Positions 31,671-43,850 of a stretch of 64,000 nucleotides of DNA are shown here, one piece after another (position 1 is the first letter of the stretch; every line of letters begins with the position of its first letter). The notes under the pieces are model-generated. The model saw only the letters and a list, made by a program, of their open reading frames with translations. It made no database searches and had not been told where the DNA came from. The stretch is from Apodospora peruviana (Eukaryota; Ascomycota; Sordariomycetes; Sordariales; Lasiosphaeriaceae). The stretch is from NCBI GenBank assembly GCA_033439685.1, contig JAUEDM010000005.1, positions 2,790,001-2,854,000 of the forward strand, given 5' to 3'. The position numbers and the translations under genes were made by a program.

Positions 31671-34600
31671 ATGGCCACAGCAATGCCGCCCTTGCCAGGC
31701 CCGGCGGTGGCGCTCGTCGAGGAGCGCCACCTGCAGCTGATTAGAGAGTCGGATGAGATGAGCAATGCATTCGACCTCAGGGAACAGCAGGAGCTCCAGG
31801 CGCTGGAGGCCGAAAAGAGGCAGATTGAGGCAGCGGTCAGGGAAGAGCGAGAACAGCTCATCTCTCACCTCCCGGCGCAAATGCCCTTCCCCGAGTCTTT
31901 CGAGCAGACTTTGATCATGAAACGAGACCTGCAGATCAGCAAGAGGCAGGAGGAGTACGAACTGAACAAGGCAGAGAGACGTAAGAACTTCGATGCCCAA
32001 AAGCTCAAGCACCTCACCAAATGGACAACCCTCCTTTTTCCTATGCAGGAGCCGGCAGCGGCGCTCCGTACAGTAAGTGCATTAGGATCTCCTTCGTGGC
32101 ATACTCCTGCGGGACGTCATTGCAGAGCCAGGATGTCATGCCACCGACAAGCACTAACCAGATTACTAGTCTCAGTGGCAGCCTCCCAACAACTCGGGAC
32201 AACCACTACGTGCGCAGAACTATGAGCAATATTCCAGAAGGGAGCGAGTACAGCCACTAGAACCGCTACCACTAGAAGCGCTAGAACCGCCAATGGCCAC
32301 TCGAAAAGCTGCCCAGGCAGCAGGATATATGCCCAACATAATGCCGCAACGTATGGCTCAGCAGCCACTACCGCAGCCAATCCCACTCCCAAGCAACGGC
32401 CCGCCGAGAGCAGCATCATACTTGCCGATACAACAACAACAACAACAACAGCAACAACAGCAACAACAACAACAACAACAACAACAACCAGCCAGTCCGC
32501 CCAGTCATGTGCAAGTCGAGCGCCGACCGCCCGAGAGTCGCCCAATTAACGGAGTGGTGTCCCCGATGAGCTTACCCCCGAAACCAGTATTTCCTCTGCC
32601 GCATCCGGTCGGTCTGCCTGAGAAACTAGTATTTCCCAAGCAAAGGACGGCCTTGCCAGAGGGCGGCAGGCACACCGCAAACATTGGGCATGAGTCCACA
32701 CGGGGCTCTCCCAAGCCCCTTCGCTCTGTAGCTCGCAGCCTTGTTTCGGAGCAGATTAGGCATGCACCAGCTCCGGAGAGTGATGTAAGGAAATCTGCTA
32801 CGGGCTACCAGATGAACTTGTGCTAACTGATCCCCTTGTAGCAACCTAAGCGGAAAGCCGATGGCGAGGGTCTGTCTTCTCAGACAGATGCGAAGCGTTC
32901 AAAGCTTCAAGAGAGTTCCGACACCACGCAGGACGACGGATCTTCCCCCGGGCGTCCTAACAAGTCTTCCGGTGATCGCAAAACCATCCCATTCGACCAA
33001 GTGTTCCACAACGGCGATGCGAAGTTTAAACACATCATTGTCGAGTACCCTGCCAACAGCCGCAAGTTCTACATTTTGAAGTGCGAGGAGCACGGAGTCC
33101 ACTTCAACCAGAACCCGCTTGCGGGCGCAGCAAAGCACCTGCACAGTGCCCAGCATGGAAACATGAGTAAGGAGCGAGCTCAAGCTGTCGAGTGTCTAGG
33201 CTATCTGATTCCCGACTGCGACGAGCAAAAGATGCTGAAGAACAACAAGATTGTCACGGCTGCCTTTGCCGCTGGGTACAAGCCGTTGAACCTGAACCAG
33301 CTAACCAAAGCAGAGCGTGCGAGCCTTAATCTCCCGCAGGACAATCCGACCAGCAACGCTGCTCAGAAGGCACCGGCTCAGCGGCCTGCTCAGCAACCCT
33401 ACATCTACCCGAATGCGCCGACCTCCCAACCAACGCTACAGAAGCAATTCTCTGGTATCACGCACCCGATCCCCGGCGAGCTCTATCTCGGCTATTGGGC
33501 GCATGAGAAGAGGAACTATGCAGTCCTGATGCTTCCCTGGGGCGACTTGCAGTGCGCAGGCATGGATGGCACGTTGGCCGATACCGGGCTGTTGAGTGGG
33601 AAAGTTCCCAAGTGCTATACTCTTGTTGACAAAACCTCAAACACATGGGGCTGGGCACCTGGGTATGAGGATGGCGGCCCGTATGTGACAAAGCGAGAGT
33701 TCCCGGTCATGTACTTTGACGGACGACGGTAAGTTGAATCCATGTGGTTGGGTGTTATTCTTGAGGCGTTGGAGGCTAACTTTGAACACCAGATCTGTTG
33801 GGTGGGCTCGTGCTAAAGACTTCTCGCCCTTCAATTTCGAAGACCCGCTCTGGAGGGAGATTCCCATGTTTAAGGAGGCTGTGGAGCATTACGTCAAAAT
33901 GCGAGGATTCGAGAGCTACGCGCAAATGAAGCACGACAAGGAACTTCAGATGAGGCAACAGAGCGGCATCCGCCAGCAACCCGCCGGATCGCAGCTAGCA
34001 ACACCGCTGGCAAACGGAGGATCGTCGAACGCCGCCACCACCAACGGCAACAAGCTGCAAGTTAACCCTGCAACCCGAGATGCGCAAAAGCCGAATAGCA
34101 CCACGGTGTCACCGATAGGCGATGTCGACATGCTTGAGAGCCCGATTTCGGATCGTGACTCCTATCAGGAGTCTCTCGGTAAGACGATGCTCGATTCCGA
34201 TAACGATGTGGAAATGGCAAACACCGAGAGCCGACGGACGAGTGTTTCGAACCGCTGGGAGGGTCCTCACGAGCCGGCCGTGGCCGACAAGTTTGCGTTT
34301 GCTCAAACAGGAAAGGAGGGAGTGCCACACGGCGCTGGTCCCGGATCAACAGCGCCAATGGGTGCTCCAGCGGTTCAGATGCCCAACAATGTGGTTTCTG
34401 CTGTTGATGGTCCCGAGCAGCCTGACACCTCGATCATCCCTGCGGCTGATTCTAGATCGTCCAGCGACCTTGCGCAACTTATCGCGTCTCGCGCTCTGAA
34501 TTTACATAGCCCCGAACGGGAGGCGTCTGCACCCGTGCATACCACCACAAGGGAGGTGGATGTATCATACAACCCGACTTCGAGAAGCGAGCCGCCGTCT

Positions 34601-35998
34601 CGGCCGGCATCGGTCTCGAGTACCGGGCACAGCTATCGACGGGTGGAGAAGATTTACGCTCGCAGCACCAACCCGTATAGAGTCAGCCCGAACCAGAGCC
34701 CTTCCATGTCGACGACAACACTGCCAGAGAGGAGAACAGAAAACGGCCAGCAACAGCAAGGTGGACTGAATGGTTTCTTAGCGATCCCCCGGCATTCGAG
34801 TCCCGCAAGCCTGCACAACATTCTACAGAATCCGGCACCCCAATCCCAGCCTGTAATGGCGCGGCCGGGTCCCTTGAGTCAGAATGGACCTTCGTCACTA
34901 CAGCCACCGCAGCAAGCTCGACAGGTGCCTTTGGCACCGCGTCCCCCGCCTCTAGCTCAACAGGGGCCGCTTAGAACGTCGTCGCCGATGCGTTCACCTG
35001 GCATGTACCAGAGCTATCCTCTTTCACAGGCTGTCGAAGCTGGGCGACTTCCGCCGTCACCATCGCCGCCCCGGGGGCTTGGCATCTTGCAACACCCGCT
35101 CCGGCAGCCGCAGGCCTCACGATCACCAGTGGAGGAGCAGGACCAGCGGGCTAGCAGCGCGAACTCTTCTCCTCGGCCAGCCACCGTCAGTCCTCCGATG
35201 CACACATCCGTGCATGCCATCTCCACCAGAGCTAGTGATTCAGTTGATGGAGACCGTTTTGGCGCAGTACGGACAGGTTCTTCAGCCGCACCCGAATCGG
35301 CCGCACCGCAACCTGTTGCAGCATCAACGCTCGCCTCTCCAGCCGACTCGGTTGCCACCGGGCCTGCCCAGACCATCGAGTCCCCTCGCGAGCCCGTGCG
35401 CCGTCCGTTCAGTCCTCTTGCGACTCCCAACCCCAGCGTCAGCAACACATGCGCTAATTCGCCGACTCAACCCAAAGGCAGCATCAGCCCATTTGTTAAT
35501 GCCGAGGCGGGCTTCGTGGGCCAGACCCTTTCCAGTACCAGCAGCCCACAAACCCAGGGAGAGGTCTTTGAGCTCGCATTTATCAGCGATAAAACAGACG
35601 CCGCTCCCTACTTCGATCACAGCAAGACCGGTGGACAGCTGCTCCGTTTGGTGGTTGACCCAAAGACCAAGACGGCCTCGACCGCGCCAGAATCGTCGGT
35701 ACAGATCACGATCGACCCGAAGCCGATCAAGACCGCCCTAGTCCAGCCATCAACCCTGAGCCCGACGGCGTCCTTGGTCTTGTTGACCATGGAGGATGGC
35801 AAGCACCTGGAGCTGGTGTTTGAGATGACCGGCGGTTCCAGCGGGCGGATTCATGCTCGGAAGTTCTGCCGCTGGGTGAAGGGGGCGAATCCCAAGATTG
35901 ATTACCGGAACACTACGTGAGTTGCCTCTTCTGTTCGTGTGGGTATATATTTCACTGACTGACCTGAAAACGTCGCTAGTTTCCAAGCTCCCGCTTAG
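31671..35998 (+). CDS. Large Gln/Pro/Ser-rich conserved protein, probably nuclear
   Basis: Model join(31671..32072,32176..32784,32842..33728,33793..35916,35980..35998), 1346 aa. Introns (103, 57, 64, 63 nt) have GTAAGT, GTAAGG, GTAAGT and GTGAGT donors and CTAAC-type branch sites in the first three. Without the last splice the protein ends at TGA 35918. Residues about 20-115 form a charged coiled coil. A run of about 20 Gln lies near 219-240. About 391-450 holds a Cys/His cluster (KCEEHGVHF, AKHLHSAQHG) that could bind zinc. A conserved globular block (about 545-680) starts GELYLGYWAHEKRNYAVLML and runs through WGWAPGY and GWARAKDFSPF. The remainder to about 1220 is Ser/Pro/Gln-rich and disordered, and the last 120 residues look folded. 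I cannot name the family. Chromatin or transcription is a guess from composition. Confidence 0.75.
32429..32490 (+). repeat. (CAA/CAG)n poly-Gln coding repeat
   Basis: About twenty CAA/CAG codons in the frame of exon 2 of the Gln-rich protein. Confidence 0.95.
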
Positions 35999-37985
35999 AA
36001 CCTGCCACGTCGACTACTGCCTCATCGGACACGGTCGTGACTATTGATTGATCGGATCCCGAATGAGACTCGCCCTGGCGCGTCCGACAGGCCGTTTGCT
36101 CTGGTCATATCTCAATCTCGCTTTGATCGCTTTCGATACTATTCTTTTTGTTCGTGTGGTTCGGTTCTTTCCCAGCCTCGAGGTCTGGCCAGTTTATGAC
36201 ATGATGACTTTTCCTGCACCAACACGGTGCGACTTTAACAACATTTACCTTGGTCCGAGTGCCTAGGTACTCAGCTTTTTAATGATACTTGTCCGCGGAA
36301 CTCGGCAGCTTTCACAAGCGACAGAGACTTCAGCGAGGATGAGATAGCGGAGTGGGGGAGTTGCAAATAATCGTGGGGGATTTTTCTTTCTTTCTGTTGT
36401 TTCTCTTCAACCGTATATTCCATCATCTAGGCGTTTGGGTTCTCTGTTTCTATTGTATGGGCTGTTCAACAGGCTGGGGTTCAAAGAAGAGGTTTCGGCT
36501 CAAGCACAGGGCGTTTCATTCCGATGTGTGTTTATATTCTTTTCTTTGGGATCGAACTAGGTTGGCGTTCTTCTTTTCACACAGTCATGGCCCAGGCGTT
36601 TGTTCATTCGTTTTATGGATTACTGGGGAGCAATTGAGGTTATTGCTCTCCACTAGCTCTAGCGAAGAGTCAGGATTGAGATGGAGTGAAATTTTTGCGG
36701 TGTTTTCATCTTGTTAGCTAATATAGCTTTAATTGTTATTGCTACCACGTGTATTCCGTCCCCTATGTCTCGATGGGCGTAATGTGATAATGAACGTGCG
36801 TGTGCTGATACAAATAAGCGGGCTTTTACGATAACATCTGAGGGTCTTATCTCGACAGTAAAGCTACCTTAGGTAGACATTACCTTAGGTAGACGTAGTG
36901 TTCAAAAATCATAGGTACAAACAAGTCTAGTGCTGCAATGGCCGTACACGTGCATCGGCCTTGGGAACAAGTTTCATCTTGGCATGGGAGGTTGTTTTGA
37001 CTTTGGCATGTGATCGATTCCCCTTCGGCAATTGCACTTGCATTGCTCAGATGTCGGCGGGGCGGGGTCACGCAACCCCACGGGGCCACTCCAGCTGAGC
37101 TGCCGTGCTTTTTAGGTCCCGCCGTCCCTGCCAATGCCTGGGCGAGCTCACGACAAACAAGCACCCGACCTCTCACGTGGCCCTGTTTTTGTTTCATTCC
37201 ATTCTATCCTCCGCAACGTCACCTTTCGAGTCCTTTTCCATTTTAATAAATATATTGGCACATTTTTTTTGGACACTACGCAACTTTTTTCTTCTTTTTT
37301 TTTTGTGGGGGGGGGATATCAACGATATTTGAGTGTGGCATTTTCTTGAGCGTATCGATCTGTTTGCCCAGCCAATAAACTTCGACGTTGACCTGCCTAC
37401 CACCTAATATCCCGCCTGAGGGCATGGACGTCGGGGCGCGCAAGCCTATGACGTGTTGAAGAAGCAATCAATTTTGGGCGGCTCTGGGTGCTCGTGCACT
37501 CACAGGAGCAACGGCTGCACTGTAAGCCCATCCCGCCACTGGGTACCACACACAGCAGCTTCGATCTGTTGTTGTTCATGGCTGCATTCGTGAGTCCCTT
37601 CCCTCTCCACCATCCACATCCATCTTTCCGTGATTTTGCCTTTCCCATTTCGCCATTGCGAGCACCCCACATTATACCAATCGATTCGACGTGTTTGCTG
37701 TTGCCGGCCGTTCCGACCAGTAGCTCGACATTTCCAAAAGACGAAAAAAAGTGTCGGTCAGACAAAGCAAGGCAGACGTCAGCAATCACACCTCATCGCG
37801 TACCGACGGACGACGGCAGTGCAACCTCGAGCTCTAAACCGCACAATGCGGCGCATCTCCTTCCGCAACGCGACGACTCGATCGTGATCACGCACGAGAG
37901 CGGGCGACTCATTGCAATTCATTTATCCTCGGATATAGACTGACACACCAAATCAATCTTCAAGGAAACCCCTTGGCTTTCGCAC
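35999..37985. other. Intergenic, no supported gene
   Basis: 3' flank of the Gln-rich gene (T-rich around 36380-36560) and 5' flank of the peroxin gene. Two near-identical copies of ACCTTAGGTAGAC lie at 36867-36895, and a T-run then G-run at 37264-37316. ORFs such as 36352-36717 and 37488-37943 are unconvincing. Confidence 0.45.
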
Positions 37986-40141
37986 ATGTCCCCTCCACGC
38001 TCCTACCACAGCAGCGAAACGCTGGACAACCGACCTCTTTCCACCCCGTCACAGCAGCAGCGCAACCCTTACTCCAACGATGGCGCCGCCGGCTCCTCGA
38101 TCCCGAACCCGACCTACGCGTCCTTTTCCCCGGCGACGCTGAGCTCCGCGACCCCGAGCGCCACCTCGGCCGCAAAGCGAAGGAGTACGATCCTGGTGCA
38201 CCAGAAGTCCCCGCTACTACTCGCGACGCCGCCACAGATCACGCGGTCGCTGGCGTACAGCCACCCATTCCTTCTGCCGCTGAATAGACTCACGGGCTTG
38301 CTCACATGGACGACGGGCGATCCCTGGGAGAGCTTTCTGATGCTGGTGGTGTTCTGGGCCACAGTTCTGTACGGCGACATAGTTCTGCGTCTGGCAGGGC
38401 CCGTGGTGCTTGTGCTGCTCCTGATCGGCGGTATGTATGGCCGGCGCTTCAGTCCACTCAGCAGCAGCGGCCACAGCGAGCCGGGGCTCGGCGCCGGGGA
38501 CGGAACGGCTCTTGGCGCCGAGGCGAAGGGCGGCGGCGCCAAGCTGTTGGGCAAGAAGACCAGCAAGAGTAAGAATCTGTCTGTCGACGGGCTACAGGAC
38601 AAGAATGGCAAGGCCAGTGGGGGAGGCGCGTCGGGTATACCCGGCGGACACCAGCGGAATCAGGGGTCGATATCGGAGATCACGAACACGCGGCACCAGA
38701 AGACGCTGGACGAGATCGTCGAGACTCTCAAGGAGTTCACGGCGCGGTGCAATATCTTGCTGGAGCCTCTGCTGGAGCTGACGGATTTTTTGAGCACGCA
38801 GCGAACGCCGACATCTGCGACTACACGCCCGGCGCTCACGACCTTGTTCGTCCGGATCCTCCTCTGCACGCCGTTCTGGTTCCTGCTTACGCTGCCGCCG
38901 CTTCGCATCATCACCACTCAGCGGGTTATCCTGCTGTTTGGCACCATTATACTCACATGGCACGCACGTGTAATGCGGGTGGCGAGGGGTATTCTCTGGC
39001 GTAGTTCCACCGTCCGCCGACTCATGGCGCTTGTTACCGGCTTGGATATTGAGGTTGCCACAAAGGCGGCAACAGCGACTTTGGCAGCACCGCTATCAGC
39101 CGAATCCTCGGCTGTGAGCAGCGGCACCGCGTCCACAGCCGGGACCACCAAGACGTTCACGAGTGCTGCTAAGGACCCGCGTGAGTCTGAGCTGACGAAA
39201 GCGCTGCGGCGGGCCCGTGGCGGCCAGGACACGGGCGTGCGGTTTACATTCATTATATACGAGAATCAGCGGCGTTGGGTCGGGCTTGGGTGGACGACCA
39301 GCCTCTTTGCGTACGAGAGGCCGGCCTGGACGGACGAGCACAACAACGGCGTCCCTCCGCGGGATGAGTTTGAGCTGCCGGAGGTCGAAGACGGGAGTAA
39401 TATGCGCTGGCGGTGGGTGGAAGGGTCGCGCTGGCGTGTCGATGGCGTGCCGGATGATGCGGTCATGCCGGAGGAAAAGGGTAAGGAGTGGGATTATGAT
39501 GGACCTGGCGGTAGGATGGGCTGGGTCTACTATGATAACAAGGTAGGTACACCTGATGGGTAGATGGCCATTGGGGCAGGAAAAACTGACGTGATATATA
39601 CTTACAGTGGCAAAATGGTCGTCGCGGCCAGGATGGATGGGGTCGCTGGACGCGCCGGAGAAAATGGTACCGTGACGCGGAGCTGGTCGAGGCTCATGAC
39701 ATCACCGAGGAAAAAGCCGTGGTAGGTGATCAGAGCTCGTTGTCCGCGCCGCCTCTCGAGGTGCCTCAACAACAGCAACCAGACAATAATCCGCCACCTC
39801 GTTCGCCTGATATGGTCTACCCCGGGGCGGCCAAGACCGTGCCTAGTCTTTCGATGGAAGCTTCTGACGGAAAAGAAGAAGAGAACGATGCGGCGTCAAT
39901 GCTGTCTACGTCGAGCAGGTCGACGCGGTTCAATACGAAATCGAGTTTCTCGTCAGGATCTCTATCGAGGCGCGGGAGGGTGAACACGGAATCGTCGCTA
40001 AGGAGCAGGCGGACGAGCAATGCCACTAGCGAGGACGATGCTGCCTCGTTGGGGACGCAGGTCGGTCTGGCGCTGCAGGATGCTGGCAAGGAGGTGGGGA
40101 GCTGGGGGGTCGGGGATGAAGTGAGGATGGGGTTAGAGTAA
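37986..40141 (+). CDS. Dysferlin-domain peroxin (Pex23/Pex30-32 family)
   Basis: Model join(37986..39542,39608..40141), 696 aa. The 65-nt intron has a GTAGGT donor and a CTTACAG end. Integral ER/peroxisome membrane protein that helps control peroxisome number and size at ER contact sites. Residues 1-90 are a disordered Ser/Thr/Pro head. Hydrophobic spans occur at about 114-130, 136-150, 285-305 and 311-325 and match the Pex24/reticulon-like membrane part. DysFN starts at about 419 (RFTFIIYENQRRWVGLGW), and WRWVEGSRWRVDG follows at about 475-487. DysFC (GWGRWTRRRKWYRDAEL) straddles the splice junction, which supports the intron. The C-terminal 130 residues are Ser-rich. Two or three paralogues are usual in filamentous fungi; which one this is cannot be told. 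Confidence 0.92.
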
Positions 40142-40818
40142 ATACCTTAAACTCTGTCGGATGATGATATGATATGTGTTTGTTTGTTGGCATGTCTTTG
40201 CATGAATTAGAGAATGCCGGGCAAGTTGGGCGCAGTATTTACTTTTTTGGGACTTGAGAAAGCATTGAATTATCAACTTAAGTATTTAAGGTCATTATCA
40301 TATGGCCTGTCTTGCTAACTCAATGTGTGGATGGTCTTGCTCTCAATTACACACTATCAGGGGTCGGTTAGTTGTGTCCTTGGTCGAAGTTGGCTTGCTC
40401 AAGGGTAACAACCTTAGTGCACCCCTAGCGCGACACCGAGGAACAAGTTGATCTCTTTCTTCTTTTTTCGAAGAACTTCCGACTTATTGAGACATCATCG
40501 TAAGAATCGACCTCATATATCATAGAGATGGAGGAAGGCCTGGCTTACGTAATGGGCTGGGCGAGGACCAGTGGGAGGCTTAATGTAATTGGGGACCCTG
40601 CAGCCCATTGATGCAAAGGCTTGGTAGTGACTCGTGCACGTACCACCCACTGACTGGCTCGTGCTCCCAACTTAGTACCTTCCGCTGCGTAACGCACTGG
40701 ATTTTATTCTACAGCGCATTCTACAGCGCACTTTACTTCAATAAAAACCACATACACGAAGTTCACACAGATTTGTCTCACTTTATTTGATACCAGAAAG
40801 CTGAATCGAGACTTCAAG
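40142..40818. other. Intergenic, no supported gene
   Basis: Flank between the peroxin gene and the repeat-containing orphan. Nothing recognised. Confidence 0.45.
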
Positions 40819-41939
40819 ATGGCGCCTAAACAGCCTGCATCGTTCGTCCCTGGTCATTCCGACCGCGAGTACAACAGGCTGAGATCCGAGCGATCCCACG
40901 TCCATCACGAGCTGGATCGGGTCAGCAAACTGATCTGGGACCTGCCCCCTTACAATGCGGGTTTCTCCGACATCTTGGAAAAAAGATCTCGTCCATGACG
41001 GGTGCGATCGCGGTCCAAGATGTTCTGCGGCATACCGGCGCTATCCTCTCAACACCTGCCGGGGTCGAGGCTGTCGAGAATCCCGAAGTCCGGGTGGGCA
41101 AGTTCCTTGGCAAGGTCCTCCGTAGCCAGGAAGGTTCACAGGAGACGACGACACAGGAGCAGCAGCACACGACTTCTTCTGAGGGGGCGGCCGACGAAAA
41201 CAGCAAAAGATCCAGACTATTGAAGCTGCGGCAGCTCGACCCGGCGAGTCTCATTTTCATTGCCTTGTCTTTCAGGAGCTTAGAGGTCTACCGGCTTCCC
41301 AATTCCCAGTTTGACTACCTGTTGCACTCGACGCCGCGTTGTGTTCGTGGGATGAAGCTGCCAGAGAGCTGGTTGTTCCAGAAACCGATCCAGCTGGCTC
41401 TGGCGAACCGAGTTGACAATGAGAACATGTTGGCAATTCGATCAGGTTTGTTTCACATGAGCTTCAGAATCAGTCCCTACTTCATAAACATATGGCTTAC
41501 CTCGTTGTCCAGCGTACCACATGCTCGAATTCCAGGCATCTGCTGCAACAGCTACAGCACCGACAGCGCCGGCCTACCCAGCACCTTCGGCCCACCCAGC
41601 TTCGGCCTACCCAGCTTCGGCCTACCCAGCACCTTTGGCCTACCCAGCACCTTTGGCCTACCCAGCACCTTTGGCCTACCCAGCACCTTTGGCCTACCCA
41701 GCACCTTTGGCCTACCCAGCACCACTTCGGCCTTCCCAGCACCACCTTCGGCCCACCCAGCACTAGATGATGACTATTATGATCGCCGATCAAAGGACCG
41801 GAAGCGTCGGCAGCGGTCTGACGCCATCCAGTCCAGTGATGTGGACGATGACGTCTCCCGACATGCTCCGGCTGTCCGTCAAGGCCGTCAGCAGAAGAAA
41901 TGGCAGCCTCCAGTGACTCCTGTGAGGCAAGAAATGTAG
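40819..41939 (+). CDS. Orphan protein with 18-bp coding repeat; splice pattern uncertain
   Basis: The first frame (ATG 40819) is clearly coding for 34-55 codons but stops at 40997. The next coding frame runs 40986-41939. A 65-nt intron 40921..40985 (GTCAGC to AAAAAAG) joins them in phase and gives 351 aa. One missing base in the A6 run at about 40979-40984 is the alternative. Further on, 41446..41512 also looks like an intron (GTTTGT to GTCCAG, 67 nt). Removing it changes the repeat from (GLPSTF)n to (PAPLAY)n and ends the protein at TAG 41764, losing the acidic-then-basic tail DDDYYDRRSKDRKRRQR. Between these points a folded-looking part includes LDPASLIFIALSFRSLEVYR. No family recognised. 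It may be an active gene with two C-termini or one that is decaying. Confidence 0.5.
41572..41763 (+). repeat. Tandem repeat of 15- and 18-bp units, TACCCAGCACCTTTGGCC type
   Basis: Five near-perfect 18-bp copies are flanked by shorter TACCCAGCTTCGGCC variants and two ACCTTCGGCC-type copies. Because 18 is a multiple of three, both possible frames read as a periodic Pro-rich peptide. Confidence 0.9.
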
Positions 41940-43062
41940 GCAATCGTTACAAAATAACGGTCAGAGTTCGAATCAGAGTCAGGGGCGGAGCGGCAAAAAC
42001 AACCTCCATTGACTTTTGCGGGGCACGAAACACGGCCAGTCATCAAAATTAAAAAGGAATGGTACGAATGAAGGAGCAACTGAAAGTGGCAACGTCGTGA
42101 CAGAGTACATGTAATGAAAGGATCTTGTTAGCAGCTGCCAGCCTAGCATAGCCAAGGCCAAGACTGAGCGGTTGGGGGTGGTCGAGAAGTTGGTAATGTT
42201 GCGTGAGCCTTGTTGGTCGGCGGAGGAGCTTCGGTAAAGAAGTTGGGTGGAGATATATGAGGACGAGGTCAAGGTTGACGCCCTCTGGCAGGCGAGGGCT
42301 GAACTCGTCAGGGAGGAATGTTGATTGTTCGCATGTTTCGTCGTCTCATTGGCGCACGTCTTTGAGCCGTGAGCGCAAGCTTAGGGTTGGGAAGCCTGTT
42401 GAGAATTAGCCATCAAAGGACTTGAGGGGGAATATTTGTATTATTTTGTAGTACGAGATGTGTCGCTGAATCTGATCCGTTTTTAGCCTTTCTGTTATTA
42501 TTATTATTCATACACCGCTGTGCCCTTGGGCGTGTCGGACCTTCAAACTATTTACTGTACAGGAAAACCGTGCCCTTACGGGTCGGGTGACCTTTCTGTA
42601 ATTACATGTACGCTTGACTGAAAAATAATAGGAAAAGGCCTTGGGCGCCTTATAACAAAATGTAACGATGACCCCCAAAGACGTCTCGTCGGACCCCAGC
42701 CCCATGGTGTCCGCCTGGGCTCCGGATCGCACGGATGTGGACATGGAATCCTGGTTCCTATGTCAACAACGCCTGGTTGGGCTGGGGACTTCAAGAACTC
42801 GGATAATGGGCGGATTTGACCCGCTCAATGTTTCCATCGGAGTTGCTTACCAGCTGGGGTGCCCCGTACCACCACACGTGTTGCCAATCAAGCCAGTACG
42901 GTCTGGGTTAAACTATTGACATCGATCGAGTTGTCACATAGGTAAGTTCATCACAGACTTGAAGATGAATACTTTTGGGATGCATGTCCAGATTGTGTGA
43001 TAACTTGCTCGTTACCTTACCTATTCAGCCCGCATTTCCACATCCAGCTGAAAACCCCCAAC
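41940..43062. other. Intergenic, no supported gene
   Basis: Only short frames (for example 42668-42919, plus) with no family signal. Confidence 0.45.
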
Positions 43063-43602
43063 ATGAAGCGTTCTCAAATTCTCACCCTCTTCATCATGGG
43101 CGTCAGCACCGGCGGCGCAACAAGTCTCCCATCAACCCCATCACTGGGCCTTACCGACCGAGAAGCCATCATCGACTCCGTCCTGAACTTCACCCAGTCG
43201 CTCGACGACAAGAGCGAATCACTCCTGCGCTCCGTCACAAACAAAGACATTCGTCTTCGACGGCACCCTCTTTGCTGACATCGTCTCGGCGCGCCGGTTC
43301 TTCTCGTGGGCCAAGACGTCGTGGCGCCGGCTTGATAGCGGCCCTGAACATGCCGACTTCCCACCACCTCAGCAACTTTCGCGTCATTTCTGTCGCGTCG
43401 AATCATGCCAATGTTACCGTGTATGCTCTGGCGCATCATCATAAAAGTGCTGGAGCAGCCGAGTGAGAGTCCGCGCAATCTCAATGTCATGGGGAATTGG
43501 AATCAGGTGGGTATGGTGAAGGAAAAGGGAAAGTGGAAGTTGGAGTGGTTCAAGATTTTGCCGGTTTGGCAACAAGGAAATATCGCCGTTATGGGTTTGT
43601 GA
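43063..43602 (+). pseudogene. SnoaL-like (NTF2-fold) domain protein, broken by several frameshifts
   Basis: The relic begins with a possible signal peptide (MKRSQILTLFIMGVSTGG) and then LTDREAIIDSVLNF, the opening helix of fungal SnoaL-like proteins. After TNKDI one extra T shifts the frame to VFDGTLFADIVSAR. A further shift leads to LIAALNMPTSHHLSNFRV and ANVTVYALAHHH. Another leads to LNVMGNWNQVGMVKEKGKW and WFKILPVWQQGNIAVMGL, ending at TGA 43602. The pieces are collinear with a family member of about 170 residues, so it is one gene broken by at least three or four small indels. Such many indels argue for real decay rather than a sequencing slip. Confidence 0.7.
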
Positions 43603-43850
43603 AGTATACCCACTATGTAGATATATATGCGGTTTCATTCCTCTCACAAATCAGGGATGCGAACTCAAGTTGGAGTTGGGATTTCACACCCCAATACCAA
43701 CTTGTCAGAAGGTGAGATTATGCGGGCGCGGGCGCAGTCGTCGACATGGAACAAGAGTCAGAGAGAAGTCCCAAAAGTACCTACATGTAACTAGCTCTAC
43801 ATATTACCACTCACTATTTACCTACCTAAGGTAGCTGAAGCTAACTTCCT

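Noticed and set aside
32293..32826. Separate 177-codon gene starting at 32293
   Set aside because: It is the middle of exon 2 of the large Gln-rich protein. The frame continues through clear introns on both sides.
41960..41985. AGAGTTCGAATCAGAG, like a tRNA T-arm
   Set aside because: Flanking stems do not pair (A-A mismatch at the second position) and no D-arm lies upstream.
42508..42919. Small ORFs on both strands before the SnoaL relic
   Set aside because: Too short, no features.
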